Below, piece by piece: positions 24,709-32,935 of a stretch of DNA of 45,055 nt. The translations under genes were made by a program, and so were the position numbers. The notes under the pieces are model-generated. The model was not told the origin of the DNA, made no database searches, and worked only from the letters and a program-made list of their open reading frames with translations. Within the stretch, counting starts at the first letter, position 1. Each line of letters opens with the position of its first letter. Source of the DNA: Gammaproteobacteria bacterium (GTDB taxonomy: Bacteria > Pseudomonadota > Gammaproteobacteria > GCA-001735895); contig JAUVCH010000017.1 in the NCBI GenBank assembly GCA_030595795.1, positions 1-45,055 of the forward strand, written 5' to 3'.

Positions 24709-25859
24709 CCGATTACAAGGCGCTCGAACATGAATACGGCCTGGATCTTTACCCGAAACGCGATCTCGTCGCGGTGCGTGGTGAAGGCGCTATTCTCTAC
24801 GACGAGAGCGATAACCAATACATCGACTGTGCCGCTGGAATCGGTGTTGCATCGTTGGGTCATTCACACCCGAAACTGGTCGAAGCGATTCAACAGCAGG
24901 CTGCCCGATTAATTACCTGTCCAAACATTTTGTACAACGACGTTCGCTCAAAACTGCTGGAAAAATTGGTTGAAGTCACGCCATTGAGCTTGACCCAGGC
25001 TTATCTTTGCAACTCGGGCACCGAGGCTAACGAAGCCGCTTTAAAATTCGCAAGACTACATACCGGTCGGCCTAATTTCGTCACTGCGATGCGCGGTTTT
25101 CACGGTCGTACCATGGGTTCGGTAAGTGCAACCTTCACCAAAAAGTACCGCGAGGCCTTCGAGCCACTGGTTCCGGGATTCGACTATGTGCCATTAAACA
25201 AGATCGAGAAGCTCGAAGCAGTCGTCAATGATAAAACAGCCGCTGTGATGCTCGAGCTGGTTCAGGGCGAAGGTGGTGTCAATCTAATCCAGGCGGACTA
25301 TATCGCCGCAGCACGCGAGCTATGTAACGAGCGCGGCGCATTGCTCATCATCGATGAAATCCAGACCGGATTTTGTCGCACCGGAAAATTCTTCGCCTGC
25401 GAGTATTTCGATCTGCAACCCGACATCATGACAATCGCCAAGTCCATGGGCGGCGGCGTACCGATTGGTGCCACCATGCTGAGCGCCGATTTCGAAGTCG
25501 GTCCCGGCCTGCATGGCACGACTTTTGGTGGTAATCCACTGGCCTGCGCTGCCGCACTCGCTGCGATTGACGTTTTTCAAAATGATGACTTAGCGAAACG
25601 CGCCGCCGAACTCGGGGACTATTTTGAAACTCAATTGAAAGCTGAGGATCTTTCTCAGGTTCGCGTTGTACGCAGGCTTGGGCTGATGATCGGTATCGAG
25701 CTCAAGCAAAAAGCGCAGGAGAAACTCACCCATCTGCTCGACAATAAGATTGTCGCGTTACCAGCCGGGGCGAACGTAATCCGTATGTTACCGCCGTTAA
25801 TAATTGAAAAAGAGCAGATTGATCGGGTGGTTGCGGTGTTGCGGGCTTGTCTGGCCTAG
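24705..25859 (+). CDS. lysJ: LysW-aminoadipate semialdehyde/ornithine aminotransferase (LysJ/ArgD family)
   Basis: A 384-residue class III PLP aminotransferase: CNSGTEANEAALKFAR, GFHGRTMGSVSAT, LLIIDEIQTGFCRTG and the Schiff-base Lys246 in MTIAKSMGGGVPIGA. It should convert the carrier-bound semialdehyde to the amine, giving LysW-lysine, LysW-ornithine or an analogue. It is the last gene of the operon; no terminator was evident. No LysK-type carboxypeptidase follows: the next ~400 bases hold only remnants of a kinase/receiver gene on the other strand. So the release step is either encoded elsewhere or done by the amidotransferase-like protein. Confidence 0.92.
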   Translation: MTDYKALEHEYGLDLYPKRDLVAVRGEGAILYDESDNQYIDCAAGIGVASLGHSHPKLVEAIQQQAARLITCPNILYNDVRSKLLEKLVEVTPLSLTQAYLCNSGTEANEAALKFARLHTGRPNFVTAMRGFHGRTMGSVSATFTKKYREAFEPLVPGFDYVPLNKIEKLEAVVNDKTAAVMLELVQGEGGVNLIQADYIAAARELCNERGALLIIDEIQTGFCRTGKFFACEYFDLQPDIMTIAKSMGGGVPIGATMLSADFEVGPGLHGTTFGGNPLACAAALAAIDVFQNDDLAKRAAELGDYFETQLKAEDLSQVRVVRRLGLMIGIELKQKAQEKLTHLLDNKIVALPAGANVIRMLPPLIIEKEQIDRVVAVLRACLA

Positions 25860-25902
25860 GTATCTGCTTATAGCCCACAATCACGCTCGAAATTCGAACT
25901 TA

Positions 25903-26186
25903 TTATTCGCGCTGTTCAGCGAGGGCGTTTCGAATAACCGCAAGCGTTTTGTCTAAATTTACCGGCTTGGTCAGGTACTCGTAAAAACCAATTCCGCTGG
26001 CTCTATTAATATCGGTCGACATAGTCGATCAAAGTAACCTGGTGGCAAGTCAGGTACCGTTTCAGAATCAGATCTCTGCTCAATCACCTGATTAGACTGT
26101 CCTGATTCAGCAATTGGCAATTCGACCCAGAAAACACTTCCAGTACACCGCGCATCGGCAAGCGCTTCCAGGAGATAAAAAATCAA
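25903..26186 (-). pseudogene. Remnant of a hybrid histidine kinase/receiver gene
   Basis: Two frames of the minus strand keep recognisable pieces. From ~26138 one frame reads GSVFWVELPIAES, the C-terminal end of a histidine-kinase ATPase domain, followed by a linker. From ~26028 to the stop at 25903 another frame reads STDINRASGIGFYEYLTKPV followed by NLDKTLAVIRNAL, the C-terminal end of a receiver domain with its Lys-Pro. The body of the receiver, with its phospho-acceptor Asp, is missing. This is a decayed fragment, not a working protein. It lies between lysJ and the large kinase; nothing else was seen in 25860-26287. Confidence 0.65.
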
Positions 26187-26287
26187 TGGCGGGGCACCTA
26201 CGAAGCCGATTAAGAAAACCTACAACCAGCGAGTAATGTCGTTGCAATACCTGGCGTATCAAAGCTGGTCGTCGTCGAAACAAATTT

Positions 26288-29200
26288 TCATTCCGCCATT
26301 ACCGTTTCTGTGCGGATTTCTACCGGCATTTCTATCGGCAACCAGACTGTGACCGTGGTGCCTTTACCCAACTCGCTATCGATAATCACATTGCCGCCAT
26401 GTTGCTCAACAATCTGTTTAACCACCGACATGCCAAGTCCCACCCCAAATCCCTTGGTTGAAAATAGCGGCTCATATATTTTTTCCAGTACGTCACTTGA
26501 AATACCAGAACCTGAATCGGTTATAGATATAGCGACCCCCTGTTTTTCCTGCCTGGTTTCAATTGCTAGCCGACTATCATCGATATAGTGACCCGGCTGC
26601 TGATTAACCAGCATAGCCTGACAGGCGTTTTCGACTACATTAACAATAGCGCGCCGCAAACGCTCGGCATCGATCGATAACACCAGCTCCGGTAGCGAAT
26701 AGTTTTTCTGCAGATTAATTTCCTCTGGAATATTCTGCTCCGCAATAATCGAATTTAGCCATTCGTCCATCAGAATATCGGACAGTCTAAGTTCGGTAAT
26801 GCGCGTATAGTCAAGCAGTTCATCGATGATCCGGTCACAGCGACCGATAGTACGTTCGGAGCGCTGGACAGCCCGGGCAAACGTAACATTAGAATTTTCG
26901 TGACTTAGTTTTTTTATTGTGTAAATGGAAGCACGTAGTGCTGCGAGAGGATTTCTGAGCTCGTGAGAAACCGTTGCCGTCAATTGACCGAGCGTGGCAA
27001 GGCGCCCCTGTCGCACCAGTTCGGTTTGGGCATCTTCCAGTTCCCCGGTGCGATCCTCGACCAGCTGCTCGAGATGGTCGCGGTATTTTTCGAGTTCAGT
27101 TTCGGCTATTTTGCGCTCGTGGTCATCTATGACATAGCCCTCTACAAAAACTGGCTCATCGTTTTCGTCATAAACACCGTGCCCACGTTCATAGACCCAG
27201 CGCTCCTCACCATCGCGGGTCTGAATTCGATAGTTGATTTCAAACTCCTGGTGGGCATCAACGCCCTTCCTGACCTTTTCCCACATCAGCTCAATGTCTT
27301 CAGGATGGACAATGTCCGGAAATGTAATTCCATCCTTGCCCGACAGCTCGCTGGCGGAGTAACCGGTAAGCCTTTCAATGCCCTTTGTAATATAGACTGG
27401 TTTTTCCGACTCCTGCCCTTTGACCAGTAGCTGGTCAACAGCGTCGCGATAGAGATAGCCATTGAGGGTATCGACTACCAACACCATTTCAACCTGGGCC
27501 AGTTCCAGTTCTCGGGTGCGCTCTTCGACCAGTTGCTCCAGATGATCACGATATTCGACAAGTTCGGTTTCGGCTTTCTTGCGCTCGTGATCATCGAGGA
27601 CGTAACCCTCTATAAATTGTGGTTCACCATTTTCATCATAGACGCCTCGTCCACGCTCGTAAACCCAGCGTTCTTCTCCATCGCGTGTAATAATTCGGTA
27701 ATTGAGTTCAAAGCTCCGATTTGCGCTAATAGCCGCCTTTACCTTTTCCCAGACCATGTCAACGTCTTCAGGATGGATCAGATCCGGAAATGTCATTTCC
27801 CTCTCGTCTACGAGCTCGGCAGATGTATAACCGGTGAGCACCTCAACACCCTTTGTCAAATAGACCGGCTGTTCTGTTTTGCTACCCAGAATTGATAACT
27901 CAACAAATTTGTCACGATAAACAAAACCATTCAGGGTATCGATTACCATCGTTAATTCATTCTGGGCCTGTGTCGACTCTCTAGTGCGTTCCTCGACCAG
28001 TTGCTCCAGATGATCACGATATTCGACAAGTTCGGTTTCGGCTTTCTTGCGCCGGCTATCATCGATGACGTAGCCTTCCATATAAATTACCTCGCCATTT
28101 TCATCATAAACACCGCGCCCACGCTCATAAACCCAGCACTCTTCACCATCGCGTTTAATAATTCGGTAATTTAATTCAAAATCCTGATTTGCAGCGATAG
28201 CCTCTCTTGTTTTGGCATAGATAATATCGCGGTCGTCAGGGTGCATCAAACCTGAAAATGTCGCTTCGACTTCCTTACCCATTAGCTCGTCGGCGGTATA
28301 ACCAGTGAGCCTTTCAATTCCTCCTGTTATATAGACCGAATTATCTGCCGCAAACCCCAAGTCCGGCAATTCATCTACCAAATCGCGATAGACATAGCCA
28401 TTGAGAGTGCCGATTATCAGTAGCAGTTCTTCCCGTGCCTGTTTCGACTCCCTGGTGCGTTCCTCTACCAGTTGCTCGAGGTGATTACGGTGCTTTTCAA
28501 GCTCGATCTCGCCTTTCATACGCTCGTGATCATCGATAATGTAACCCGCTACAAAACGTGGTTCGCCATTTTCATCATAAACACCGTGCCCACGCTCATA
28601 GACCCAGCGTACTTCGCCATCGCGGGTATGAATTCGGTGATGGCTTTCAAACTCCTGGTGGGTATCAACCGCCTCCTTCACCTTTGCCCAGACCATCTCG
28701 CTGTCCTCAGGGTGGATTAAATCGGGATATGTTTTTCTCTCCTTTCCGAGAAACTCGTCGGCAGTGTAACCTGTGAGCTTTTTAACCCCATTCGTCATAT
28801 AGACACATGTTTCTGTTTCTTTTGAAGTTTCGTCAATAACGTCGCGATAGGCATAACCATTGAGGGTATCGATTATCAGCACAAGTTCATCCCGGGCCAA
28901 TTGCAATTCTGTGCCACGCTCCTCGAACTGTAGCTCCAGCCGATTGCGGTGTTTGTCGATTTCAGCTTGGTTTTGCCTGCGCGTGGTGATGTCATCGATC
29001 ATGAACAGCAGATGCTGTTCACCACCCGTTTCAAAAGGCATAAAATAAACATCGAATATGCTCTGCCTGCCAAAGGTTGTTAAGATTTCGATTTCTTCAC
29101 GCACCTTCTTTTGCTGGTTGAGGCTTCGTTTGGCCGCGTCGAGAAGCCCGCTATTTTTCCAGGACTCAAGGTGGTTATAATTTTGCTCTAGCACTTGCTG

Positions 29201-30034
29201 TTGCGTACCACCACCCATTTCCGCATAGGCGGTATTGGTTGTAATACATTGACCCGTCGAATCATAAATTGCCATGCCAATGGGCGCGTTTTCGATGATT
29301 CTCTGACTGAGCTCAGATGTTTCGAGCAACAATTGCCCGGCCATTTTATTCTCGACCAGATAGCCGCTAATTTCGCTCAGATAATTATTAATTGATTCGA
29401 CCACGAAATCTAAATCATCCTTGCGGGTTGTGGAACTCCTTTCGCGATCTAAAACCAGGGGTTCCCTGGCTTGTCCAGTCTGGATATCGTTCAAATAAGC
29501 TGCGATCCTGGTCAGGTGCCGGGTCACAACTTGATAAATGATCAACAGCATTAGCCCGGCCACGATAACGGTTTTGATCGCGTTACTGGCGACGATATAT
29601 ATTGCTTTATCCAATATCCGACTATAGGTTGGGCCCAAATCTATTACGACTTTCAAATTTCCAATTATATTTTCAGTCTGTTTTGCCCTGTGAATTAGCG
29701 GGAAAGAATCCGAAATGTGGTTGCTACTTATTACCTCCCCTACCGATATTAGCTCTTTGTCGTTCTCGAAGACGGCCACATACTCGATATCATGTATGTG
29801 AGAAATTCCTTCCAGAATAATCAGAAGCTTATCGATATCAAAGACCCAGAGCGTCTCCATGACCGTACCCACGTGGACGGTTTTAATTTGCGCCAGAGCA
29901 TCATCGATAACCTCGAGTTCGGCCTGGTATTCGCGATAGAGCTGGTTGGCAGAAATAATAAACGTGATCGCGGAACTACAGAGAACCATATACAGGATCA
30001 GGCGCCTCGACAGTGGCGTGTTAACATTTTTCAT
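26288..30034 (-). CDS. Multi-PAS membrane sensor histidine kinase
   Basis: A 1248-residue sensor kinase. An N-terminal membrane helix (LILYMVLCSSAITFIISANQ), a periplasmic sensor of ~110 residues and a second helix (VIVAGLMLLIIYQVV) are followed by a first PAS domain. Then come four PAS-PAC repeats, each with Y-R/K-D-x-x-D-E/Q and VYERG.GVYDENGE, separated by coiled coils rich in HLEQLVEERTRE. The kinase core has His1024 in SHELRNPLAALRASIY, N-box NVVENACQAM, and glycine motifs DSGSGIS and GFGVGLGMSVVK. No receiver is fused, so the partner regulator is elsewhere. It follows a solute-binding-protein gene by 31 bases, so that protein may present a ligand to the sensor. Confidence 0.92.
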   Translation of the reverse strand: MKNVNTPLSRRLILYMVLCSSAITFIISANQLYREYQAELEVIDDALAQIKTVHVGTVMETLWVFDIDKLLIILEGISHIHDIEYVAVFENDKELISVGEVISSNHISDSFPLIHRAKQTENIIGNLKVVIDLGPTYSRILDKAIYIVASNAIKTVIVAGLMLLIIYQVVTRHLTRIAAYLNDIQTGQAREPLVLDRERSSTTRKDDLDFVVESINNYLSEISGYLVENKMAGQLLLETSELSQRIIENAPIGMAIYDSTGQCITTNTAYAEMGGGTQQQVLEQNYNHLESWKNSGLLDAAKRSLNQQKKVREEIEILTTFGRQSIFDVYFMPFETGGEQHLLFMIDDITTRRQNQAEIDKHRNRLELQFEERGTELQLARDELVLIIDTLNGYAYRDVIDETSKETETCVYMTNGVKKLTGYTADEFLGKERKTYPDLIHPEDSEMVWAKVKEAVDTHQEFESHHRIHTRDGEVRWVYERGHGVYDENGEPRFVAGYIIDDHERMKGEIELEKHRNHLEQLVEERTRESKQAREELLLIIGTLNGYVYRDLVDELPDLGFAADNSVYITGGIERLTGYTADELMGKEVEATFSGLMHPDDRDIIYAKTREAIAANQDFELNYRIIKRDGEECWVYERGRGVYDENGEVIYMEGYVIDDSRRKKAETELVEYRDHLEQLVEERTRESTQAQNELTMVIDTLNGFVYRDKFVELSILGSKTEQPVYLTKGVEVLTGYTSAELVDEREMTFPDLIHPEDVDMVWEKVKAAISANRSFELNYRIITRDGEERWVYERGRGVYDENGEPQFIEGYVLDDHERKKAETELVEYRDHLEQLVEERTRELELAQVEMVLVVDTLNGYLYRDAVDQLLVKGQESEKPVYITKGIERLTGYSASELSGKDGITFPDIVHPEDIELMWEKVRKGVDAHQEFEINYRIQTRDGEERWVYERGHGVYDENDEPVFVEGYVIDDHERKIAETELEKYRDHLEQLVEDRTGELEDAQTELVRQGRLATLGQLTATVSHELRNPLAALRASIYTIKKLSHENSNVTFARAVQRSERTIGRCDRIIDELLDYTRITELRLSDILMDEWLNSIIAEQNIPEEINLQKNYSLPELVLSIDAERLRRAIVNVVENACQAMLVNQQPGHYIDDSRLAIETRQEKQGVAISITDSGSGISSDVLEKIYEPLFSTKGFGVGLGMSVVKQIVEQHGGNVIIDSELGKGTTVTVWLPIEMPVEIRTETVMAE
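27059..28466 (-). repeat. Three consecutive ~470-base tandem repeat units encoding PAS-coiled-coil segments
   Basis: Equivalent points in the linker sequence (start of GACCAGTTGCTCCA-like DNA) lie at 27059, 27527, 27995 and 28466, giving periods of 468, 468 and 471 bases (156-157 codons). The linkers at 27527 and 27995 are nearly identical over ~60 bases, so one duplication is recent, or conversion keeps them alike. A fourth PAS unit continues beyond 28466. Confidence 0.8.
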
Positions 30035-30065
30035 GCTCGAATCTTATACCGAATCATTATGGCTT

Positions 30066-30791
30066 CTATTTTATTAACTCGGAAATGAAACCGTTTCGAA
30101 GAGCTCGTATCCGATTTTCATTTTCCATGGCCTCTAGCGCCTTCGTTATACGAGGCAGAATTTCCAGGTGCTTCTTGTTGAGGTAATGATAAAGCTTGAT
30201 CTCTATCAGAGGAGGAGTTAACCGTGTAAATCCGACTAGAGACTGGTCTTTAATATATTTCAAACCACTCAGGTATGGAATGATTATCATGTCCACGCGA
30301 TCCCGCTCCAGCATGGAGAACAGGTTCTTCACCCCTGGCGAATAATCGACATCCATGCCCCTGGTGTTTCTTTCGACAAACTTGGACCCGGTAAATGCCC
30401 CTATCCTGTAGTCTTTCAGGCTATTCCACCCGTTAACGGATAAATCAGGATCGATAGAGAAGGCGACCCCTTCCAGTCGACTGATGGCTATGGGAATTCT
30501 GATCAGGTTATCATATTTTTTTTCGATTCCGCTGATTCGGGCCACTTCACCATCTGTTCTGCCAAGATTTGACTCGATGAGCGCACGTTCGCCCGGCATA
30601 GGTTTAAACTGAGCCGAAACTCCGATACGCTCATAGGCTTCACGAAGCACAAGTTTTGCTACTTCCTGTGGGCCTGAATTTTCCAGAGCAGAAAAATACA
30701 TGGTATCCGCAGCCTGCGCAGGATAAATATAAAGACCACCGGTAATTACCAGTATCAAGTTAACTATAAAGCGCTTTTTTTGAATACTCAC
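30066..30791 (-). CDS. Periplasmic solute-binding protein (SBP_bac_3 family)
   Basis: A 241-residue protein with a signal peptide (basic start, hydrophobic FIVNLILVITGGLYI, cleavage after AQA) and a mature part typical of family 3 solute-binding proteins: LVLREAYERIGVSAQFKPMPGERALIESNLG, IGAFTGSKFVERN and a C-terminal LPRITKALEAME. The start is GTG with GGGGG upstream. No ABC transporter gene is near; the next gene (31-base gap) is the multi-PAS kinase. I therefore infer a sensory role, delivering a small polar ligand to the kinase's periplasmic domain rather than uptake. The ligand is unknown. Confidence 0.8.
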   Translation of the reverse strand: MSIQKKRFIVNLILVITGGLYIYPAQAADTMYFSALENSGPQEVAKLVLREAYERIGVSAQFKPMPGERALIESNLGRTDGEVARISGIEKKYDNLIRIPIAISRLEGVAFSIDPDLSVNGWNSLKDYRIGAFTGSKFVERNTRGMDVDYSPGVKNLFSMLERDRVDMIIIPYLSGLKYIKDQSLVGFTRLTPPLIEIKLYHYLNKKHLEILPRITKALEAMENENRIRALRNGFISELIK

Positions 30792-30847
30792 GAATTTAAC
30801 CCCCGCTAACCAGACCGATTATGCCACATTGATCTATTGTGACTATT

Positions 30848-30861
30848 ATTGTTAAGACAAT
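30848..30861. promoter_or_regulatory. ATTGT-N4-ACAAT palindrome in divergent intergenic region
   Basis: A perfect 5-4-5 inverted repeat between the solute-binding-protein gene (minus) and the HisA-like fusion (plus). It could be a regulator site; the short arms allow chance. Confidence 0.3.
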
Positions 30862-31007
30862 CTAACCAAGAAGTATAGGAAGAAATGATCAAATTACCGA
30901 GATCTTCGCGCGGTGCGACCCTAAGGAAGTCGGCAGGCACCATCGAATCGTCAATAAGGGGGACATGTTATACTATAAAGATTAAATTACCCTGGAGATT
31001 CGTAAAC

Positions 31008-32234
31008 ATGTTAATCATTCCCGAAATTCAGATTCAGAGAGGCAAAGTCATCACGCGCTCCGCCAGCGAGGGAAATGATACGGTTCACGATATTTCGCCT
31101 CTGGATGCGTTGCAAAAATTTACCGATGCCGGTACGAGTATTATACAAATAGTCGATATTGATGCGGCACGCTCGATGGAGGCTAATAACGAAGCACTGA
31201 TAAAGCAGATGATCTCTGAAACTGATACGCCGGTACAGGTGTCAGGCGGAATCAGAACGCTGAGTCAGATCAATGACTGGTTCGAATCCGGGGCTGCCCG
31301 CGTAGTACTCGGAACCATCGCTATTACAGATGCCTCCCTGGTAATCGAGGCCGCGAATCGCCATCCCGGCGGGATAATTGTTCACCTGGTGACGCGCGAC
31401 GGTTACGTCATGATCGACGGCTGGGAGACACAGACCGCATTTAAACCGGAAGACATTATCCGGGAACTACAGGTATCGGGTATCGCAGGCATAATCCACA
31501 AAGCCACCGAAGTAATGGATGGCGATTTTCTGGAGGAACTCGCGTTGACCGAGCAACTCAGCCATGATGTATCAATACCGGTATATTCCAGCGGCACCGC
31601 ACTGACGCTGGACGATATATCGCGGTTACGTTACCTGCCGAATATCAACGGCACCGTGATTAGCCATGCGCTGATGACTGGTGATATTTTGCTTGAGGAT
31701 GTGCTACGTATAGCCGCGCAGAAAGATACCAGCCCCGAGCCGGAAACCATTACCCCAAATGTAAAAATGGGGATGCAACAGGGCATCAGAGCCTATCTCG
31801 CTGCTTACAATACCTCGCAGGCCTCCCGAGTCTGGAACCTTGCGCTGCGTGAGACCATTACCGATGACAACCCTTACATGGAGATCAGTATTCCTCAGGT
31901 CGATCTCGAAATTGATGAGAGCAGCATGACACCGAGACAAATACAGGAATGCTATCAGGTTGAACTGGATAAATCGGATATTGTTATCGTTATACTGGAT
32001 GGTATAGAAGTAGAAGCCTGGACAGGCTTCGAATGCGGATATGCACGCGCTAAAGGCAAGTATATCTACGGCATAACAGCTGACTATGATATGGCTGACT
32101 CGACTCAAAAGCGTCACGCTTCAATGTGCGACGAACTGATTTTCTACACCCCGGGTGATGACTTTAATATTTCTCATAGTGAAATATCGCATGCACTGGC
32201 AAGCCGGGCTATGGTGCAGAATCAGGAAATCTGA
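31008..32234 (+). CDS. HisA-like TIM barrel fused to nucleoside deoxyribosyltransferase-like domain
   Basis: A 408-residue protein. Residues 1-~240 follow the HisA/HisF half-barrel pattern: IIPEIQIQRGKVITR, IIQIVDIDAARSMEANNEAL, VQVSGGIRTLSQIN, ARVVLGTIAI. The catalytic aspartates of HisA appear replaced: the PA-I/L-D start is PEIQ, and the second-half strand reads VHLVTRDG. Residues ~258-395 resemble nucleoside 2-deoxyribosyltransferases: RAYLAAYNTSQ, a long linker, then KSDIVIVILDGIEVEAWTGFECGYARAKGKYIYGI; the Glu of GFECGYA is kept, but the preceding Asp-Gly-Thr is Glu-Ala-Trp-Thr. I choose ATG 31008 (GGAG upstream; HisA similarity starts there) rather than 30885. It may act on ribosyl or nucleotide compounds; the function is not known. 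Confidence 0.75.
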   Translation: MLIIPEIQIQRGKVITRSASEGNDTVHDISPLDALQKFTDAGTSIIQIVDIDAARSMEANNEALIKQMISETDTPVQVSGGIRTLSQINDWFESGAARVVLGTIAITDASLVIEAANRHPGGIIVHLVTRDGYVMIDGWETQTAFKPEDIIRELQVSGIAGIIHKATEVMDGDFLEELALTEQLSHDVSIPVYSSGTALTLDDISRLRYLPNINGTVISHALMTGDILLEDVLRIAAQKDTSPEPETITPNVKMGMQQGIRAYLAAYNTSQASRVWNLALRETITDDNPYMEISIPQVDLEIDESSMTPRQIQECYQVELDKSDIVIVILDGIEVEAWTGFECGYARAKGKYIYGITADYDMADSTQKRHASMCDELIFYTPGDDFNISHSEISHALASRAMVQNQEI

Positions 32235-32396
32235 ACAGGGCTATAGGCACCACAGATACCCTTTAGCTACGTATTTTTTGAATCAGTAACCCGTTTTGAC
32301 AGGCAGGTTTTAGTTTTTGCTTTTTGATCCCTGTTAAAAAACAAAATATTATTAGGGCTTTGAGGCATTACTCCTCATTGTTATCTTCAACCGCCT

Positions 32397-32410
32397 TTGA
32401 TTCCGGTCAA
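32397..32410 (+). promoter_or_regulatory. FNR/Anr-like box upstream of uspA-type gene
   Basis: TTGAT-TCCG-GTCAA matches the FNR consensus in nine of ten positions. Its centre (32403.5) is about 41 bases before the start predicted from a weak -10-like GATACT (32432-32437). It suggests low-oxygen control of the universal stress gene and perhaps the following ATPase module. The rest of 32235-32468 shows no gene. Confidence 0.55.
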
Positions 32411-32468
32411 GGCGATTATCGATAAACGGGTGATACTTGCCTATTAGAATACTCAGGAGAATTATACG

Positions 32469-32867
32469 ATGTATAAAAATATTCTTTGTGCCATTGATAC
32501 CTCGGAGGAAAGCAAGGTAATACTTGCGAAGGCTAATTCGCTTGCCGAGAAATACCAGGCCCGTTTATCCATTGTTCACGTTATAGAATACAGTTTATTG
32601 CCGAAGGATTATCAACGAAAACTTAAGGAAGATGTGATACCAAAAATCAATAAACTGGCTGATCAGTACAATATTGCAAAAAAGTACCGATACGTAAAAT
32701 TCGGGCAAGCCTATACTAATATTTGTGATTTGGGAGAAAAACACAATGCCGACCTGATTGTGGTAGGTAGTCATGGCAAATATGGAATTCGCGCTCTACT
32801 CGGTTCTACCGCGAATGGCGTTTTACACCATGCCAAATGCGATACGATTTTGGTAAAACTCGGATAG
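32469..32867 (+). CDS. Universal stress protein, UspA type
   Basis: A 132-residue single-domain UspA protein: MYKNILCAIDTSEESKVIL at the start and VVGSHGKYGIRALLGSTAN with VLHHAKCDTILVKL at the end, the standard proteobacterial form. The nucleotide-binding loop is near-complete, though one residue shorter than the ATP-binding consensus. It is expected to be a cytoplasmic dimer involved in stress survival. AGGAGA precedes the ATG. An FNR-like box upstream and the adjacent cation ATPase suggest co-regulation under low oxygen. Confidence 0.93.
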   Translation: MYKNILCAIDTSEESKVILAKANSLAEKYQARLSIVHVIEYSLLPKDYQRKLKEDVIPKINKLADQYNIAKKYRYVKFGQAYTNICDLGEKHNADLIVVGSHGKYGIRALLGSTANGVLHHAKCDTILVKLG

Positions 32868-32935
32868 AGTTTTGTGATACTGCTGAGGAACCAGGCTACC
32901 GATAAATACTGGATAGTGTCCTGGAAATTGCCTAA

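Noticed and set aside
27030..28960. Repetitive DNA that could suggest a CRISPR or minisatellite
   Set aside because: The period is ~470 bases, in frame and coding for PAS-coiled-coil units; no short direct repeats with spacers are present anywhere in the window.
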